In this document: piece by piece, positions 1-12,082 of the stretch
How the letters are laid out: each line of letters starts with the position of its first letter
Position numbering within the stretch: position 1 is the stretch's first letter
Source: Guyanagaster necrorhizus
Taxonomy: Eukaryota; Basidiomycota; Agaricomycetes; Agaricales; Physalacriaceae
Direction: 5' to 3'
NCBI RefSeq assembly: GCF_019112545.1
Contig: NW_025064881.1
Coordinates: 570,530-634,529, forward strand
Length of the DNA stretch: 64,000 nt
Notes under the pieces: generated by a model
The model's input: the letters and a program-made list of their open reading frames with translations, nothing else
Told to the model about the DNA's origin: nothing
Databases searched by the model: none
Program-made: the position numbers and the translations under genes

Positions 1-19
1 CAGAAGTCAAAAATAATTA

Positions 20-3000
20 TTGAGACCTATGATTTTAGAGTGCATAGAGCCTAGAGGCTTATCAGCAGTCTCAGCTCTAATTGACAGTGGCTGTACAGGA
101 AGTTCCATTAATTATACTTTTGTCATCAAGCACAATCTTCCAACCCAAGCCACAGCAGCCTTGATTCTCATATATAATGCAGATAAAACTAAGAATCAAG
201 CCAGCTTGATCACCAAATTTATTAAACTTTGTTTAATCATCAAGGATCATGCAGAGCAGATTGACTTAGCTGTCACTAATCTCAGGACCAAGGAAATCTT
301 TCTTGGGCATGACTAGCTTATTCACCACAATCCTCTAGTCAACTGGAAAACTGACCAAATCACATTTGCCCACTGTCAGTGTCACAAAATACCATTCAAG
401 TTGCTGAATGAGGACTTGAAGGATCAATAGGATGAAGAAATGAAGGATAGTGAAACTATTCTTGCTATTAACATAGAGCAAGCAATCCACATTTATACCA
501 TGCACCATGCAAACAATCTGGCAGCTAAGGTGAATACAGAGAAGAAGAAAAAAAACATTCAAAGAGATGATATCTGAATAGACATAAGACTTCTGCAACC
601 TATTTGATAAGGAGAATTTTGATGAACTACTCAAGCCAAAACCCTGAGACCATGCAATTAAGCTGATCTGAAATGCCAGTGCCAACTTTGACTATAAAGT
701 CTACTCTCTTAGTCAATCAGAACAATAGGAGCTTGATAAGTTCCTGGATGAGAACCTATCCAGCAGATGAATCTGACCATCAAAGTCCCTCATGGTGTTG
801 TCTTTCTTTTTGTCAAAAGAAGGATGGAAAGCTCTAACCAGTTTAGAACTACTGCAAGCTCAATGAGATGACAATCAAGAACTGCTATCCACTCTCTCTG
901 ATCTCCAAGCTTATAGACAAGTTATATGATGTCCAATATTACTTCAAACTTGATGTTAGATGGAGATATAATAACATCTGAATCAAAGAAGGAGATGAAT
1001 AGAAGATGGCATTTAAAACTAATCATGGACTTTTCAAACCCACTATCATGTTCTTTGGGTTAATCAACTCATGACAACTTTTCAATGGATGATGAATGAT
1101 ATCTTTAAGGATCTCATCATGACTAGGAAGGTCACAATATATCTGAACAATATCCTCATCCTGTTCAAGGACCAAGATGAGCATTGACACTTTGTGTGAT
1201 GAGTATTAGAACTTATGCAGAAGCATAAGCTGTTCCTCAAGGCCGAAAAATGCAAATTTGAGATACTAGAAATAGAGTACCTTGGGGTCATCATCAGTGA
1301 AAGAAGCATCTGCATGAACCCAGTAAAGGTGGTGGAAGTAATGAAATGGCCAGTGCCAACCAAAAAGAAGAAACTACAGTCATTCCTAGGATTTACCAAC
1401 TTCTATCACTGGTTTATTCAGAATTACAGCAAGGTAGTACAACTGATGATCCAACTCATAGAGAATGCCCCCTGGATGCAGGGACCCTCTCAACAGATGG
1501 CATTTGAAGATCTGAAATGACAGTTGGTGGAGGATGTGGTACTTGCAGTACCAATGGAGGAAGGATGATTTTGAGTGAAGACTGATGTGAGCAAAAGAGC
1601 AGTTGGTGCTGTACTTTCTCAAGAACAGGGGAGAAAGTGGTGATCAGTTGCCTTTCTCTCTAAGACACTTACAATCACAGAGTGCAACTATAAGATCTAT
1701 GATAAGAAGCTGCTGGCAATCATGCTCACACTTGTGGAATAGCATCACTATCTGGTTAGAGTGACTCAGACTTTCAAGATCTGAACAGATCACCAGAATC
1801 TTTAATACTTCCAATCACTCCAGAAGCTAAATCAGAGGCAAGCATACTGGATTACTAAGCTTTCAGAATACCAGTATACATTGCATCACAAGACAGAGAC
1901 TGCTAACAAGAGGGCTGATTTTCTAGGCCAATGAGCTGACCAGGATCAAGGAGAAGAAGACAATGATAGAGTAACATTATTAAGGCTTGAACACTTCTGG
2001 ACCATGATAATGCCAACAGAAGAAGAGATCCATGAGCAGATCAAGAATGCCATGAGAAGAACCAAGCTATAGAACCAGTGCATTGCACCTTCAGTCAACT
2101 ATGATCAAGGTATGACTAAAATTAATGATCTTATTTACTATAATAGTCAGATCTATATTCTCCAGAATCATCACCTCTAGGGAGAAATCATTGCCATGCA
2201 CCATGATAACATCACTGCAGGGCATCCAGAGATTGTGAAGATGAAGAAGTTAATTCTATGGAAATATTGGTTGCCAAAAATGAGGTAAGACATTGAGAAG
2301 TACATTAAGAGATATAAGACTTGCCAATGGGCAAAGTCAACAACTCAAGCCCAAGCTGCTCCACTCCATCCAAATGAAGTGCCAACAGAACTGTGAACCC
2401 ACATCTCAGTAGATATGATTACTGGTCTACTGGATTGCAATGGCTATGATGTTATCATTATCATCATAGACTGTTTCTCAAAGGCTATTATTCTAGTCAT
2501 GTGCTCCACTGAGTTGACATCAGAAGGGTGGGCCAAGATCCTGTGCAATGAGGTCTATTCAAAGCATAGCATGCCTCAGATAGTGATCTCTGATTATAGG
2601 CCTCAATTTGTATTCAAATTCCTAGATGACTTATATCAACTTCTAAACATCTGAAGCAACATCTCAATAGCCTATCACCCTCAGACAGATAGCCAGATAA
2701 AATGAGTCAATCAGAAGATAGAAAAGTATCTCTAGATGTTCATTAGTTATAGACAAGATGACTGGATAGAATGGTTCACCCTAGCAGCATTCCAACATAA
2801 TAACCAAGTACACTTAGCTACTGAAAAGATACTCTTCTTTGTGAACTATAGATGACACTCTTGCATTGCCTTATCTGAAAGGCATCATACTTTGACACCA
2901 GCCTCCTCCAACTTCACCAATCTAATATCATCAATCCACACCAAGATGCATACCATCCTCAAAAAAGCAGCCACCATTATGAAGACTCAGTATGACAAAC

Positions 3001-3470
3001 ATCACTGCCTCACATAAGAATACTCTATTAACAACAAAGTGTGGTTAGACACCATAAATCTTCATCTTCTCTGACCCAAATGAAAGTTAGCTGACAAATG
3101 CATTGGACTCTTTCCCATTCTTGCCAAAATCAGCAGTTCAGCCTATCAACTCAAACTTCCCAATGCCTGGCATGTCCACCTGGTCTTCAATGAGTCTCTG
3201 CTTATGCCATATGTAGCACCTGCCTTTCTTAACCAGAAAAACCCACCTCCACCAGAACCCATCCTACTCAAAGACAAAGAACATTACAAAGTAGATCAAA
3301 TTCCACATCACAGATTATAAAAGATCTATGCACAAGATGAAGGCTCTTGCACAACTGTTGACTATCTGATCAGCTGAAAGGGATACAGACTGGAGTCAAA
3401 CCAGTGAGTCAATAAACAGCACATAAATGCTGATAATACTATCAGAGACTACAAACTCTCTCTAGAATGA
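20..3470 (+). pseudogene. gypsy copy A pol remnant (PR-RT-RNaseH-IN-chromodomain)
   Basis: The first stretch gives the protease with ALIDSGCTGSSINYTF (residues 20-35 of the first open run). RT fragments follow: the motif region near 1130-1160 reads IYLNNILI, so the catalytic YxDD has become YLNN. The segment around 1215-1500 matches the RT thumb and connection region ([19 protein letters not shown]). Integrase core fragments lie near 2415-2660 (FSKAIILV, STELTSEGWAKIL). The C-terminal chromodomain (DYLIS*KGYR type) ends near 3470. At least a dozen in-frame stops make it non-functional. The order is that of Ty3/gypsy pol, integrase after RNase H. Confidence 0.88.
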
Positions 3471-3503
3471 TCTATTGGGATGATAGTCTTAAGAGAGAGG
3501 TAA

Positions 3504-3960
3504 TATTATGATTTTTCCACTTGCATCTTTTGTTTTATCTTATCAGAGCATCTATCTAATCACAGATGCTTACTGGTGAGTATGAGATGATTATACAACT
3601 ATAATAAATAACTCATACCATTATTCTGCAGATAGCAACAAACATCTCACTAGCAGACAATACCTTATTGTATTGTCTCTGATGACCAGAGGTGACAAAG
3701 ACTATAATATAGAAACACATAATCAGTAACACTATATTTATCTTATGATAGAACAGTATATAAATAGTATAACTCTCACTGTAAATATCCAGCTTCAAGC
3801 TAAAGTTTATTCTATACCATCTTCTCTCAAGCCAACTTGTCTTTGACCTTGAAGCACTTCATCTAGATAACATATATAGTGAACTCAGGTGTGACTATAC
3901 AAACATAATACAGTGCTTGTTTATCACATGTTAAAGGTCATATATACTTTGGGTCTAACA
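3504..3960 (+). repeat. 3' LTR of gypsy copy A
   Basis: It starts TATTATGATTTTTCC (decayed TGTTACGATTTTTCC) and ends GGGTCTAACA, the same ends and length (457 bp) as the LTRs of gypsy copies B and C. It has a TATA-like stretch (CAGTATATAAATAG) followed by AGCTTCAAGCTAAAGTTTATTC, the conserved transcript-start region. Purines (AAGAGAGAGG) just upstream are the polypurine tract. Confidence 0.85.
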
Positions 3961-4858
3961 CAAGTGTTTAGAGTGCAAGAAATTTTTCTGAACATATTCT
4001 CATCCTCCACAGTTTCAGCACACTCTCTTTGAGGACTTTTTCTTATACTCCTTTTCTTTGTCTTTTTTATTACAGCCACTATTTTTCTGAATAAACAGCA
4101 CAACACCAGTATCCTCATAAGGCCTTTGTTAATCTGAACATTGTCATACTTCTTTTCCACAAGCTGCATGATGTAGCTGAAATCAAGAGTAATCTGACTT
4201 AATGACACTGTCACAGAATTGACCATAATAGTAGTAGCAGTGTTTAGATCAGCCAAAACTGATGTGGCAGCAGCAGAAGCAGTAGTGGCAGCCCTTATAG
4301 CAGCAACTGCAGCATCCACAGAGTTGTTTATTATGAAAAAGTATCATTGATAATAGATAAAAAGAGAACCAATGATGCAAGTAGCATATTAAACAGGAGA
4401 AATGATCATGCTGATATCTATGAGCTTCTCATACTTCATTCAGAGAATGTTCAAATATATTTAGATATTCTTGTTGTCTGAACACTTGAGATTATCAAAC
4501 TGATATTGTATGTCTGCAACAATATGGCTACTGAAAGCAGTCCACATCTATGAGACAGAGATGAGACAGAGCAATTCAGTGAGTGTTGAGTCCTTGAGTT
4601 TCTGAGCAAGATAATGATGAGCCTCCTTCTCTTTCTTCAACCACTTATTGAGCACTGTAAGAGCAGCAGCATCACTACTAGAAGATGAGTTTGCAGGTGA
4701 CAGAGAAGTGATGCCAAAGTGGCTCCAGACTCCTTTAGACTCAATGCCAATCTCAAGATGAAAATAAAAGATCAGCCAGTTGCTTCTATCCACAGCAAGT
4801 TTGAGAATATTTAACAGAGTGGTAAAGTCAGCAGACAATATAGTAGATATGATGGGGT
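3961..4858 (-). pseudogene. copia remnant 2 gag
   Basis: Two open runs on the minus strand (4838-4548 and 4319-3961) form a disrupted copia-type gag. The first gives an N-terminal domain of about 95 residues with the conserved WLIFYFHLEIG and a Ser-rich loop followed by LNKWLKKEKEAHHYL. The second contains AAVAAIRAATTASAAATSV and a Lys/Arg patch. Stops and frame breaks separate the two. It would have formed the capsid-like particle; it is not functional. Confidence 0.65.
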
Positions 4859-4909
4859 TTTAGAGAATATGCAGTAAACAGACAGGGCAAGACACAGAGC
4901 CCAATAACC

Positions 4910-5173
4910 TGTTGGATTACTAGAGTGCAAGTAGAAGATATCTATTAAGATATAAGCTATAGTGAATGTAAGTAAAGGATAAGAATATAAGTAAGTAAGA
5001 ATATCTCATCTCAGACTGGCACTTGTAATATGAGAGAACATGTCTGAGATATATATACTATTCAGCAACAGCATGAATGTAAGTAGACAAAAAAAATAGA
5101 AGAATTAAAATAAGATGGAGTGTAAATACTACTAAGACAATAGGAATAAGTGGGCATACTTATATCTCTAACA
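4910..5173 (-). repeat. 5' LTR of copia remnant 2
   Basis: On the minus strand it starts TGTTAGAGATATAAG and ends GTAATCCAACA, a TG...CA LTR of 264 bp. The base after the LTR begins GGTTATTGGGCTC, the same position and first bases as the putative primer site of the complete copia element (GGTTATACAGCTC). Boundaries come from these ends; the partner LTR is outside the window. Confidence 0.6.
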
Positions 5174-6194
5174 GAATCTTATATACAGTTTCAGTAGTAT
5201 CTATAAAAAAACTGTTAGTGTTGTTTCTTAATACAGGAACTGTAAACTATGATGTTAGAAGGTTAAATGTACAGTATCCTATCAATGTCTTCAGATTGGT
5301 CTAGAAGATGTGAGGATGACATGCAAGAACAATGAATTCTTTCATGCTTTTGAGAAGAAAACAAAGTAAAGCAATATTTGTGAATTAATAAGTTCACTAG
5401 TGTGTTATGCATGAGTCTCTCAGTAGGTTGTAAGGTTGTTGAGATGCTAGATGCTCTCAGTTGAGAAATATTGATTTATATGCAATCAATATAATCAATT
5501 CTATTGGAGAGGTGTTGTATAGATGTATAGTCTAATATTGGTGTCAAGTAATCTCAATATATCTTTTTGTAGAGGGTCACTTTCTCTCCTTCTATATTAT
5601 GTTACACTACTTACACTACTCTTTTACTAATACTAAGTATGCTATATTAAACAGCCTTGGTAACTGCAGTACTAGCTTAGTGAGCATTGCAAACTTTTTA
5701 TAATGCAAAGCCTTCAAAGCTGTAAGATTTGTACTAAACATAGTATAATTGAAAGTTCACATAGCCAATAGTATGCTAGTCCTTCTAACATTTCTTACAA
5801 ATCTTCAACTAAACACATGATTAGTCCTCTGTAGCCTACTAGCCTTCCATATGCTAGCTGTAAAAAGTTTAGACATCTGTAGCAAACCTTGTATACACAT
5901 CACAATAAGCCTTATAGACTGTATTAGAGTGCCATGTGTATATTGAGATGATGTAGATCATATATCATCAGGTATTATGGTGCTTAGCTGTGCCTATGAT
6001 GCATAGAAATTCAGAAGAAAGTTTGTGAGCTATGAAAAGTTTGCAGAAAATGCAGAAAAGTTCACAATGGATGAATATTTCATGTGTAACCTAAAATCTT
6101 CATATAAAAGGAAAAGTTCATAAATAATAAAAAGTTTACAATGAAATTACAGGTGTTGAACTTGAAATAATTAGTTTTACTGAAAGCCTATCTA
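5174..6194. other. AT-rich decayed intergenic sequence, nothing recognised
   Basis: About 1 kb with almost no CpG and no long open frame. It contains short internal echoes such as AAAAGTTCA and AAAGTTTAC around 6040-6150. I see no domain, RNA gene or clear LTR ends. It could be a very old element or decayed host DNA. Confidence 0.5.
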
Positions 6195-6262
6195 AGAGCT
6201 GAGGTTAAAAAGTATTATTGAGGCCCACAATTTCAGAACACACAGAGCCTAGAGACTCATCA
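6195..6262 (+). repeat. short gypsy pol fragment
   Basis: The peptide MRPTISEHTEPRDSS matches the segment just before the protease in copy A (MRPMILECIEPRGLS at its position 1-15). The DNA aligns over about 60 bases with positions 5-65. Similarity stops abruptly at both sides, so it is a truncated gypsy scrap. Confidence 0.65.
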
Positions 6263-6813
6263 CCAAAAGAAATGACATCAAGCATTAAAGTTACACACTC
6301 AAATATGTATCTTTGTTCAGTACTCAGAGGAGGTAAAAGGCAGGTTATTCTGGAATCCTTCTATGTGGCAATTTATCACCTTCAGCCATGCTGTATTCAA
6401 TGAGCATGTATTTTCTGGCAATCACATAAATATCATAAATCCCTTTGGTGATAATATACCTCCTAAAAACAGATATAACAGCACAGATACTACTATATCT
6501 AATGCAACAATGTCTCATCAAGAGAGAGAACATAACTATTAATGTGACTACTGATAAGCCATCTCTGCCATCTGAGCCACCTTCACCATCACCATTATCA
6601 CCATCTAGGCTAGCTCCATCTACTCTACCAGATATGCAAACACCTTTAGGATCATCTCTTACTTCATAACTAAATCTCCCAAAATCTCCTGCATTCTCTT
6701 CATCACCTTCATATCCTTGGATATGCTTTAAGCCACAATATGACTCTAAAGGTCTTATAATTCCACTTCCAAACACTGGACATGGTTTTCACCACAAAAA
6801 TTCTGGCACTAAT

Positions 6814-8180
6814 GTGATAAACTTATCAGATCTGGATAAACCCATTCTTAATTTCATAGATGAAACCACTGCTGAACCACAGCTTACTGAGAAAGATGTT
6901 GTCACAGGAATGACTTTTGTATTGTATAACAATGACTATATCACATACACAGAAGCTCTCACACTTATATTTCAGATAGCAGTAGAGATAGCAAACTAAG
7001 CATCTATATTTGATGATAAGCCAAAGATATTTGCAGAGATGATGACTTGACCAAGAGAAGAAAGTGAGAAATAATATGAGGCAGCTCAGCAGGAATTAAA
7101 TGCACTGCAGAAAAGTGGTATCTTTGAGCTTGTGAAGCTTTCTCCAGGGCAAAATGCTATAGATGAAAAGTGGATCTTTAAAGTGAAGCACATCTCTGAT
7201 AGATCCATTGAATGCTACAAGACATGCTACATTGCAAAAAGATACTCACAGCAGCCAGATTTCAACTACACTAAAACTTTCTTCCCTACTCTAAAATGAG
7301 CAGTCATCCAAATAGTCCTCACTCTTGCTGCACTTGAGAATCTGAAACTCTGGAGCATGAACATTTCATTAGTTTTTCTAAATGGTGACCTAAAAGAGGA
7401 AGTATACCTTCAACAACTAGAGAGATTTGAGACAAAAAATAAGAGCTGGATCTTTTGTCTCTTCAAGTCCATCTATGGACTGAAGCAGGCTGGATGTGAG
7501 TGGCACAAAAAGCTCCATAATGCTATGACCAAGATGGGCTTTGACAGAGTGTGCTGCAAACATAGTGTGTGGGTGTACAAGAGAGATGATGCTCAAATTA
7601 TTGTCTCCATGTTTCTTGATGATGTAACAATTACTGCAAAGTCTATAGTCTGCACAACATATTGTCAGTGACCTCAAGAAGCACTTCAAACTTCACAATC
7701 CAGGCCTAACATTATTCCTTCTTAGTATCAAAATCCACACAGATCATTTAAACTAAGCACTCACATACTCTCAACCACAATACATCCATAAAGTCCTAGA
7801 ACATATCAGAATGTCTGACTGTAATAGTGTCAGTACTTCTCTTGATCTCCACACTAAGCTATTCACTTCAATGTCTTCTGCTACTTCAGAAAAATGGGAA
7901 ATCATGTGGCACATCCTCTACCTCTAGATCCTTGGCTCTGTGACATACTTGGCTATTGCTACTCACTCTAATATAGCTTTGCAGTCAGTGTTCTATTACA
8001 GTTCAGAAAAAACCCTGGATTAAAGCATTGGGAGGCCTTAAAGCACCTTCTCAGATATTTAAGGAGCATGATTGACTTAAAACTGATCTACTCACCTGAC
8101 ACTACAAACCCAGAACTGTTCAACTGTACATGGATGCAGACTGATGTGCCAGGCAACCATAACCAGATAGAAAAGAGGAT
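6814..8180 (+). pseudogene. copia remnant 3 reverse transcriptase
   Basis: The copia RT order is visible: EKWIFKVK (usual KWVFKxK), a degraded RQPDFNY(T)KTF, then MNISLVFLNGDLKEEVYLQQ (usual D-V-x-x-AFLxGxLxEEVYM), IYGLKQAGCEWH and the catalytic region SMFLDDVTIT, which keeps the Asp pair. Stops at about 7047, 7300 and 7669 split it. This family copies element RNA into DNA; this copy is dead. Confidence 0.85.
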
Positions 8181-9060
8181 ATGTTTATCACTTTTTATCC
8201 AGTTAGCTACTCTATATCCACTATAGTAAGATACACTAAGCAAATGATTATCTGAAGAGGGCATAGTTCTCTCAAGTGTGGCATCTCTATGTCTAGCAGA
8301 GACTGGGACATTAGCAAGCCTCCCTATTCAACATGCAAGGTTTTCAGGTCCAGAAACAGGGACTTATATGATCAGCATGTTGGCAAAGACTAGAGCTTAG
8401 CCTAATCAATTGACCAGATAGCTGCATATGAGCTCATATCTGTGAGAAAATGAGTTTAGCCTCTCTGGTTGCATCAGCAAGTATATTAGTCAGTAGTTGA
8501 TTATGTTAGTCAGCTATGAGCAGCTAGGAAGTATAAATACCAGATCATGTATAGAGAGACAGAAAGGTTTCTAACCCTCTCCAAAATGCTACTAGGTGAA
8601 TAGGACAGGTTGTGTTTGGTTAAGAGCTTTGAGTTGTAGACTCAACCTGAATAGTATTGTGATGACCAGATCACTTTGTTTTGTGCAAGAACCCCCAGAA
8701 AGCAACCAAAAGTTATATCAGACAGTCAGAACAGATCTGAGACAGTTTGAAACAGCCAGTATTGTGTATAAGTCACAACCAGACACATCATATCAGTCCA
8801 GAAACTGCACCAGGCAGACTGTTTGAGATAGATTTTAATGTGTTCAGTGACACAGACAACTTTGTCTGAGCAAACTACAATATATGTCTTTGAATTACAC
8901 TTTATTGCATCCCATCTATATTACACTCTCTACATACTTGGAATCCAGGTATTGCCATTCCTCCCTCAAACCACATTGTGATTTGGTGTTAGTGATTTGG
9001 TGGTGTGCATCCTGCACATTGTTGATTCATTTAGTGCCACTTCTCATCATTTCAAGACCA
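8180..9060 (+). other. unidentified insertion inside copia remnant 3 RNase H
   Basis: RNase H coding matches up to about DAD*CARQP near 8150 and resumes near 9068 with STSGYVIKMGTGTVSW. The sequence between codes for nothing recognisable. It contains a TATA-like GTATAAATACC near 8531 and a run like the end of an LTR plus leader (TTTGGTGTTAGTGATTTGG near 8980). It could be a solo LTR or partial element, but I could not find matching ends or a target duplication. Confidence 0.4.
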
Positions 9061-9493
9061 TAGTGGAAACAATAGGTGATCAACCTCAGGATATGTCATC
9101 AAGATGGGCACAGGCACAGTCAGCTGGATGAGCCATTTACAATCCATAGTGACATTATCAATCATAGAGGCCAAATATGTGGCTGCTGTTTCTGTCAGAC
9201 AGGAAATCCTATAGCTGCAAAATCTGTTGACAGAATTCAGTTTCCATCATCAGTCACCATCACCACTGCTGATTGACAACCAGTCTGCCCTCTCTGTTAT
9301 TTGCAACTCTGACCATCATGGTCATGTCAAACACCTCAATCTCTGCTTCTACTGGTTATGTGACAAGATTGAGTGGGAATGCATACACATTGAACATCTT
9401 TGCATAGAAGATATGCCTGCTGACATCTTCACAAAAGCCTTGGGAAAGGAGAAGATGACTCACATGATCAGGTTGTTGGGTCTTGAACCCTGA
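9060..9493 (+). pseudogene. copia remnant 3 RNase H
   Basis: The C-terminal copia RNase H is recognised from IEAKYVAAVSVRQE (usual STxEAEYxA), LLIDNQSALSV (usual DNQSAI), HVKHLNLCFYWL (usual R-x-KHIDIRYHF) and EDMPADIFTKALGKEKM at the end. Internal stops lie between 9128 and 9220. Only the last 88 residues are open. It ends 22 bases before the 3' LTR, as expected for copia. Confidence 0.85.
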
Positions 9494-9515
9494 GAAGTAT
9501 TGTGTCAGGGGGGAG

Positions 9516-9717
9516 TGTTGCAGGATGACACAAGTGCATGGAGTGAACCTTACATAAGCTTAGACAGTTTTTTGTCCTGAGTTGATTGTCAATTCTCCTT
9601 AAGCAATTGACCATTGCACTCAGGTGAGTAGTAGTTATACATACTTCATATACCCAATAAGCAAATGATTGTCACACTCAGGCCATTAGTCACTTTGCAA
9701 ATAACCTGCTTGCAACA
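9516..9717 (+). repeat. 3' LTR of copia remnant 3
   Basis: A polypurine tract (AGGGGGGAG) immediately precedes TGTTGCAGG, and CTTGCAACA closes a 202-bp unit. The ends form the inverted pair TGTTGCA/TGCAACA. The right edge rests on this inverted end only. Confidence 0.6.
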
Positions 9718-10179
9718 GATGGACCTAGATTGGACCTTGTTGATCTCCATATTAAATAAGCACCCTCTAGTTACTGGTACCGATGGTGAAAACATCTGAG
9801 AAAGCTAAGACATGCTAGGATTCCTGAACATATAAGGTACTCAGGGAAAGTATCAGTTCTCATTGTGCTCCACCGTCCTTGTGTTTGCGTTCAGGTCTTC
9901 TGTTATCTTAACTCTTTGTTTCTGTGAATAGTATTGAACACGTTGATGAGAATGTATCATCAGCACCAGAATTAGTTGATAGTACCCCTACGAACAGTGT
10001 CCGGCATAAGAGTATAGAATGGCCGGAGGGTCGAATCATCGATAGTCGTAAACTCAGGAAATCTTTTCATAGGCAGAGGAGGCACCCCAGTCACTGTATA
10101 TTTCAACCGTCGACAGCGATGACCAAGCCCAGCAGCACCGATGCCCGGAAAGGCACGCAGCTGTGATGTACACAGTGAA
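9718..10179. other. transition from repeat block to gene island
   Basis: CpG reappears from about 9777 onward and becomes frequent after 9870. An open run at 9924-10166 on the plus strand has no recognisable domain and lies downstream of the kinase gene, so I do not call it a gene. Confidence 0.45.
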
Positions 10180-11282
10180 TTACAGTCTTACGAAGCGCGC
10201 GACAGCCTCGCTGATCGTAGGCCGCAACGAAGGCTCGTCCTGAGTCATATCATCCACAAGGGGAAGAAGAAATTGCAGAGGCGGATAGAACTCCTGCCAA
10301 GGAAACGTCAGTTATCACTGATTATCGATGTAGTGTGCCGTAAAACTTACTATACGGTAATCTTTACGCATTATGTTCGCTATGCAGTAAACATCGAAAG
10401 AGAACGGATTCAATCTGGCAGATGGGTCGGCATGGAGTCTCTTAAGCTCTGGCGCAGACCTGTCGCCTGCGGCCAGGATGATATCGGATGGAAGTTCATT
10501 CGGATCGTAGCGACGGGAGTACCCAAAATCGATGATATAATGACGGGGCCAGCACTGAATACGCGTAATATGCATCGCGAAGCCAGTGTTTTTATTGTTA
10601 AAAGAATGAAAAACAGGATGAAATCCTTTGTGATACAGCTTGCTAGCCTCTAGCATGACGTTCAAAATACTGATATCTCTGGAAGCGAATGATCATAGGT
10701 TTAGCGCAAACTGGGTGAAGACTGACTTGTGCACCACAAAGTATTCATGCATAAATTCGACGTCCTACTCAGAAGTTTAATCGGACCACACTCATAACGA
10801 GCAGGGGCACACACCTCAAATATTTGTCGAAATACTTCGACGAATTCGCCTACGGTGTCAAATGAAGGCGTCCTTATTTCTCGCAGCCGTGGCATAATAA
10901 TCATCTGTGCGTCAGGATCTTGCGGAGACCGGAGAACCTCAGAGATAGGAACACAGTGGTTCCTCGGGTTATCGGACAAGGGAGAGGAAGAAAAGAATGT
11001 TCCTAATTTGACTTCGAAAAGAAATTCTGTCTTCACGATGCGCTTCAAAGCAACGAGCTTACCATCTTGAATGCATGTTGCATCAATAATGTCAGGATTC
11101 TGCAATGCAATATCAGTCATCTGACAAGAATAATCTTTTACTAGTACCGTATGCGCAAGAATCTCTTCGCTAAATATCATCTCCCTTTCCGATTTACAAG
11201 TTGGTTCCCAGTCTGGGTGAAATTTGGGTCGCAGCCGGTACCGAGATTGGAGCAAAAAAGAATGGTGGTGTATCCAGAACAT
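10180..11282 (-). CDS. divergent fungal protein kinase-like protein
   Basis: Spliced minus-strand gene: exons 11282-10815, 10764-10727, 10678-10351 and 10293-10180, all GT-AG introns with phases that fit, giving about 315 residues. The N-lobe is divergent: DGKLVALKRIV carries the VAIK-like Lys. The C-lobe shows FMHEYFVVHKD followed by ISILNVML, the catalytic loop HRDxxxxN with Arg replaced by Lys. YIIDFGYSRRY replaces the DFG-containing strand (DFG kept). LRPTISEAVARF is the usual C-terminal helix. This matches the large kinase-like family of Agaricomycetes, whose substrates are unknown. The start is uncertain: the frame stays open upstream to a TGA near 11442 but has no ATG before the one at 11282; a seven-G run at 11326 could hide a frame error. 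It is divergent from the next gene, with a shared 800-bp upstream region. Confidence 0.75.
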
Positions 11283-12082
11283 TTCTAATCGTCGCCATGA
11301 GAGTTGGTTTACCACGGTGGTGCAGGGGGGGGACCCTTCGGCGAAAGGGAAAGCATCTCGGTTGACATCCTTGCCGGAGACATTGGAACCGAACAAATAA
11401 GCTGGAAATGAGGCGAGGGTCGAGGCAACGAAACAATGCGCTCATTCCGATGTAATTTTCAGATGAATCAGAAACCTGGCTGCTGCGCTATATATCAGAT
11501 GGGTCGCGAAGGAAAATACATATATCTGCTCACCTATCCATGCGAAAACGGGTCGCGATTTAATTGGGTGCAACTTCGACCTATTCACTCTATTAGAGAC
11601 GACATATTCTCACCTGGACGAGGTAGTTGCCGTATATCAAAGCTTCATCTTCGAGTGAACCATGGGCACGACGAGTAGTTACCAGGAGTTATCCCCCCCG
11701 AAGCCCAGGAAATGAACGGAACACAGTTGCAGGTGTAAAGTCGAAACTGATTACTCCAGTTGGAGAAACAGAGAATTCCTCGAAAAATGCGGCTTCAAGA
11801 TGTGAAGATAATCCAGCACACTGATAGAAAACGGGACCCATGAAGCACGACAGCCATCGTGTTAGTTGCTAGACGACCATATGCTCCCGTACATGTTAGG
11901 TGCGGAAGGCCGGGCCGTCGCGGACTCTTTTCTTGAAACAATTGGTTATTTAATTATTTGATTTCCCACGGTAAGAATTTGCTATATTTCGATTTTTACC
12001 GAGCTTGTACTTACCACCATCGTCGAACTCGTATCCTTTGCAATTCTCAACCAGAAATCGGCTCTACAAGACTTTTGCTGTT
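11283..12082. promoter_or_regulatory. shared upstream region of two divergent genes
   Basis: About 800 bp between the kinase (-) and the large conserved gene (+). It is CpG-rich, with no domain-bearing frame. Both promoters should lie here; I could not place a TATA box with confidence. Confidence 0.4.

Larger units (their letters stand above)
1..3960 (+). mobile_element. Ty3/gypsy chromovirus copy A, degraded, 5' part outside the window
   Basis: This is the pol half and 3' LTR of a gypsy element. Read in order, the sequence encodes an aspartic protease (DSGCT core), reverse transcriptase, RNase H, integrase and a chromodomain-like end, then the LTR. The sequence is nearly free of CpG and every domain is broken by stops, many of them TGA where related copies have Arg or Trp. 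The 5' LTR and gag lie left of the window. It ends inside a minus-strand copia gag remnant, so it inserted into an older copia element. Confidence 0.9.
3961..5173 (-). mobile_element. Ty1/copia remnant 2: 5' LTR and gag
   Basis: Read on the minus strand, an LTR is followed by a gag remnant that is cut at 3961 by gypsy copy A. The gag start (around 4838 downwards) reads DRSNWLIFYFHLEIGIESKG, which resembles the gag of the complete copia element at 50.4 kb (SGDNWSIFYLHFSTGVQAKG). An Ala-rich segment and a Lys-rich segment follow. The rest of the element should lie left of the window, on the other side of copy A. Confidence 0.75.
6263..9717 (+). mobile_element. Ty1/copia remnant 3, plus strand, interrupted
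   Basis: Plus-strand copia pol with reverse transcriptase (6814-7680) and RNase H (9060-9493), then a polypurine tract and a 3' LTR. A non-copia stretch of about 0.9 kb interrupts the RNase H. The 5' end is not resolved; I see no 5' LTR. CpG is nearly absent and stops are scattered throughout. It abuts the CpG-rich gene island that begins near 9.78 kb. Confidence 0.8.

Noticed and set aside
10141..10653. A 170-codon plus-strand frame opposite the kinase
   Set aside because: It overlaps the kinase exons, whose motifs and introns are convincing, and has no domain.
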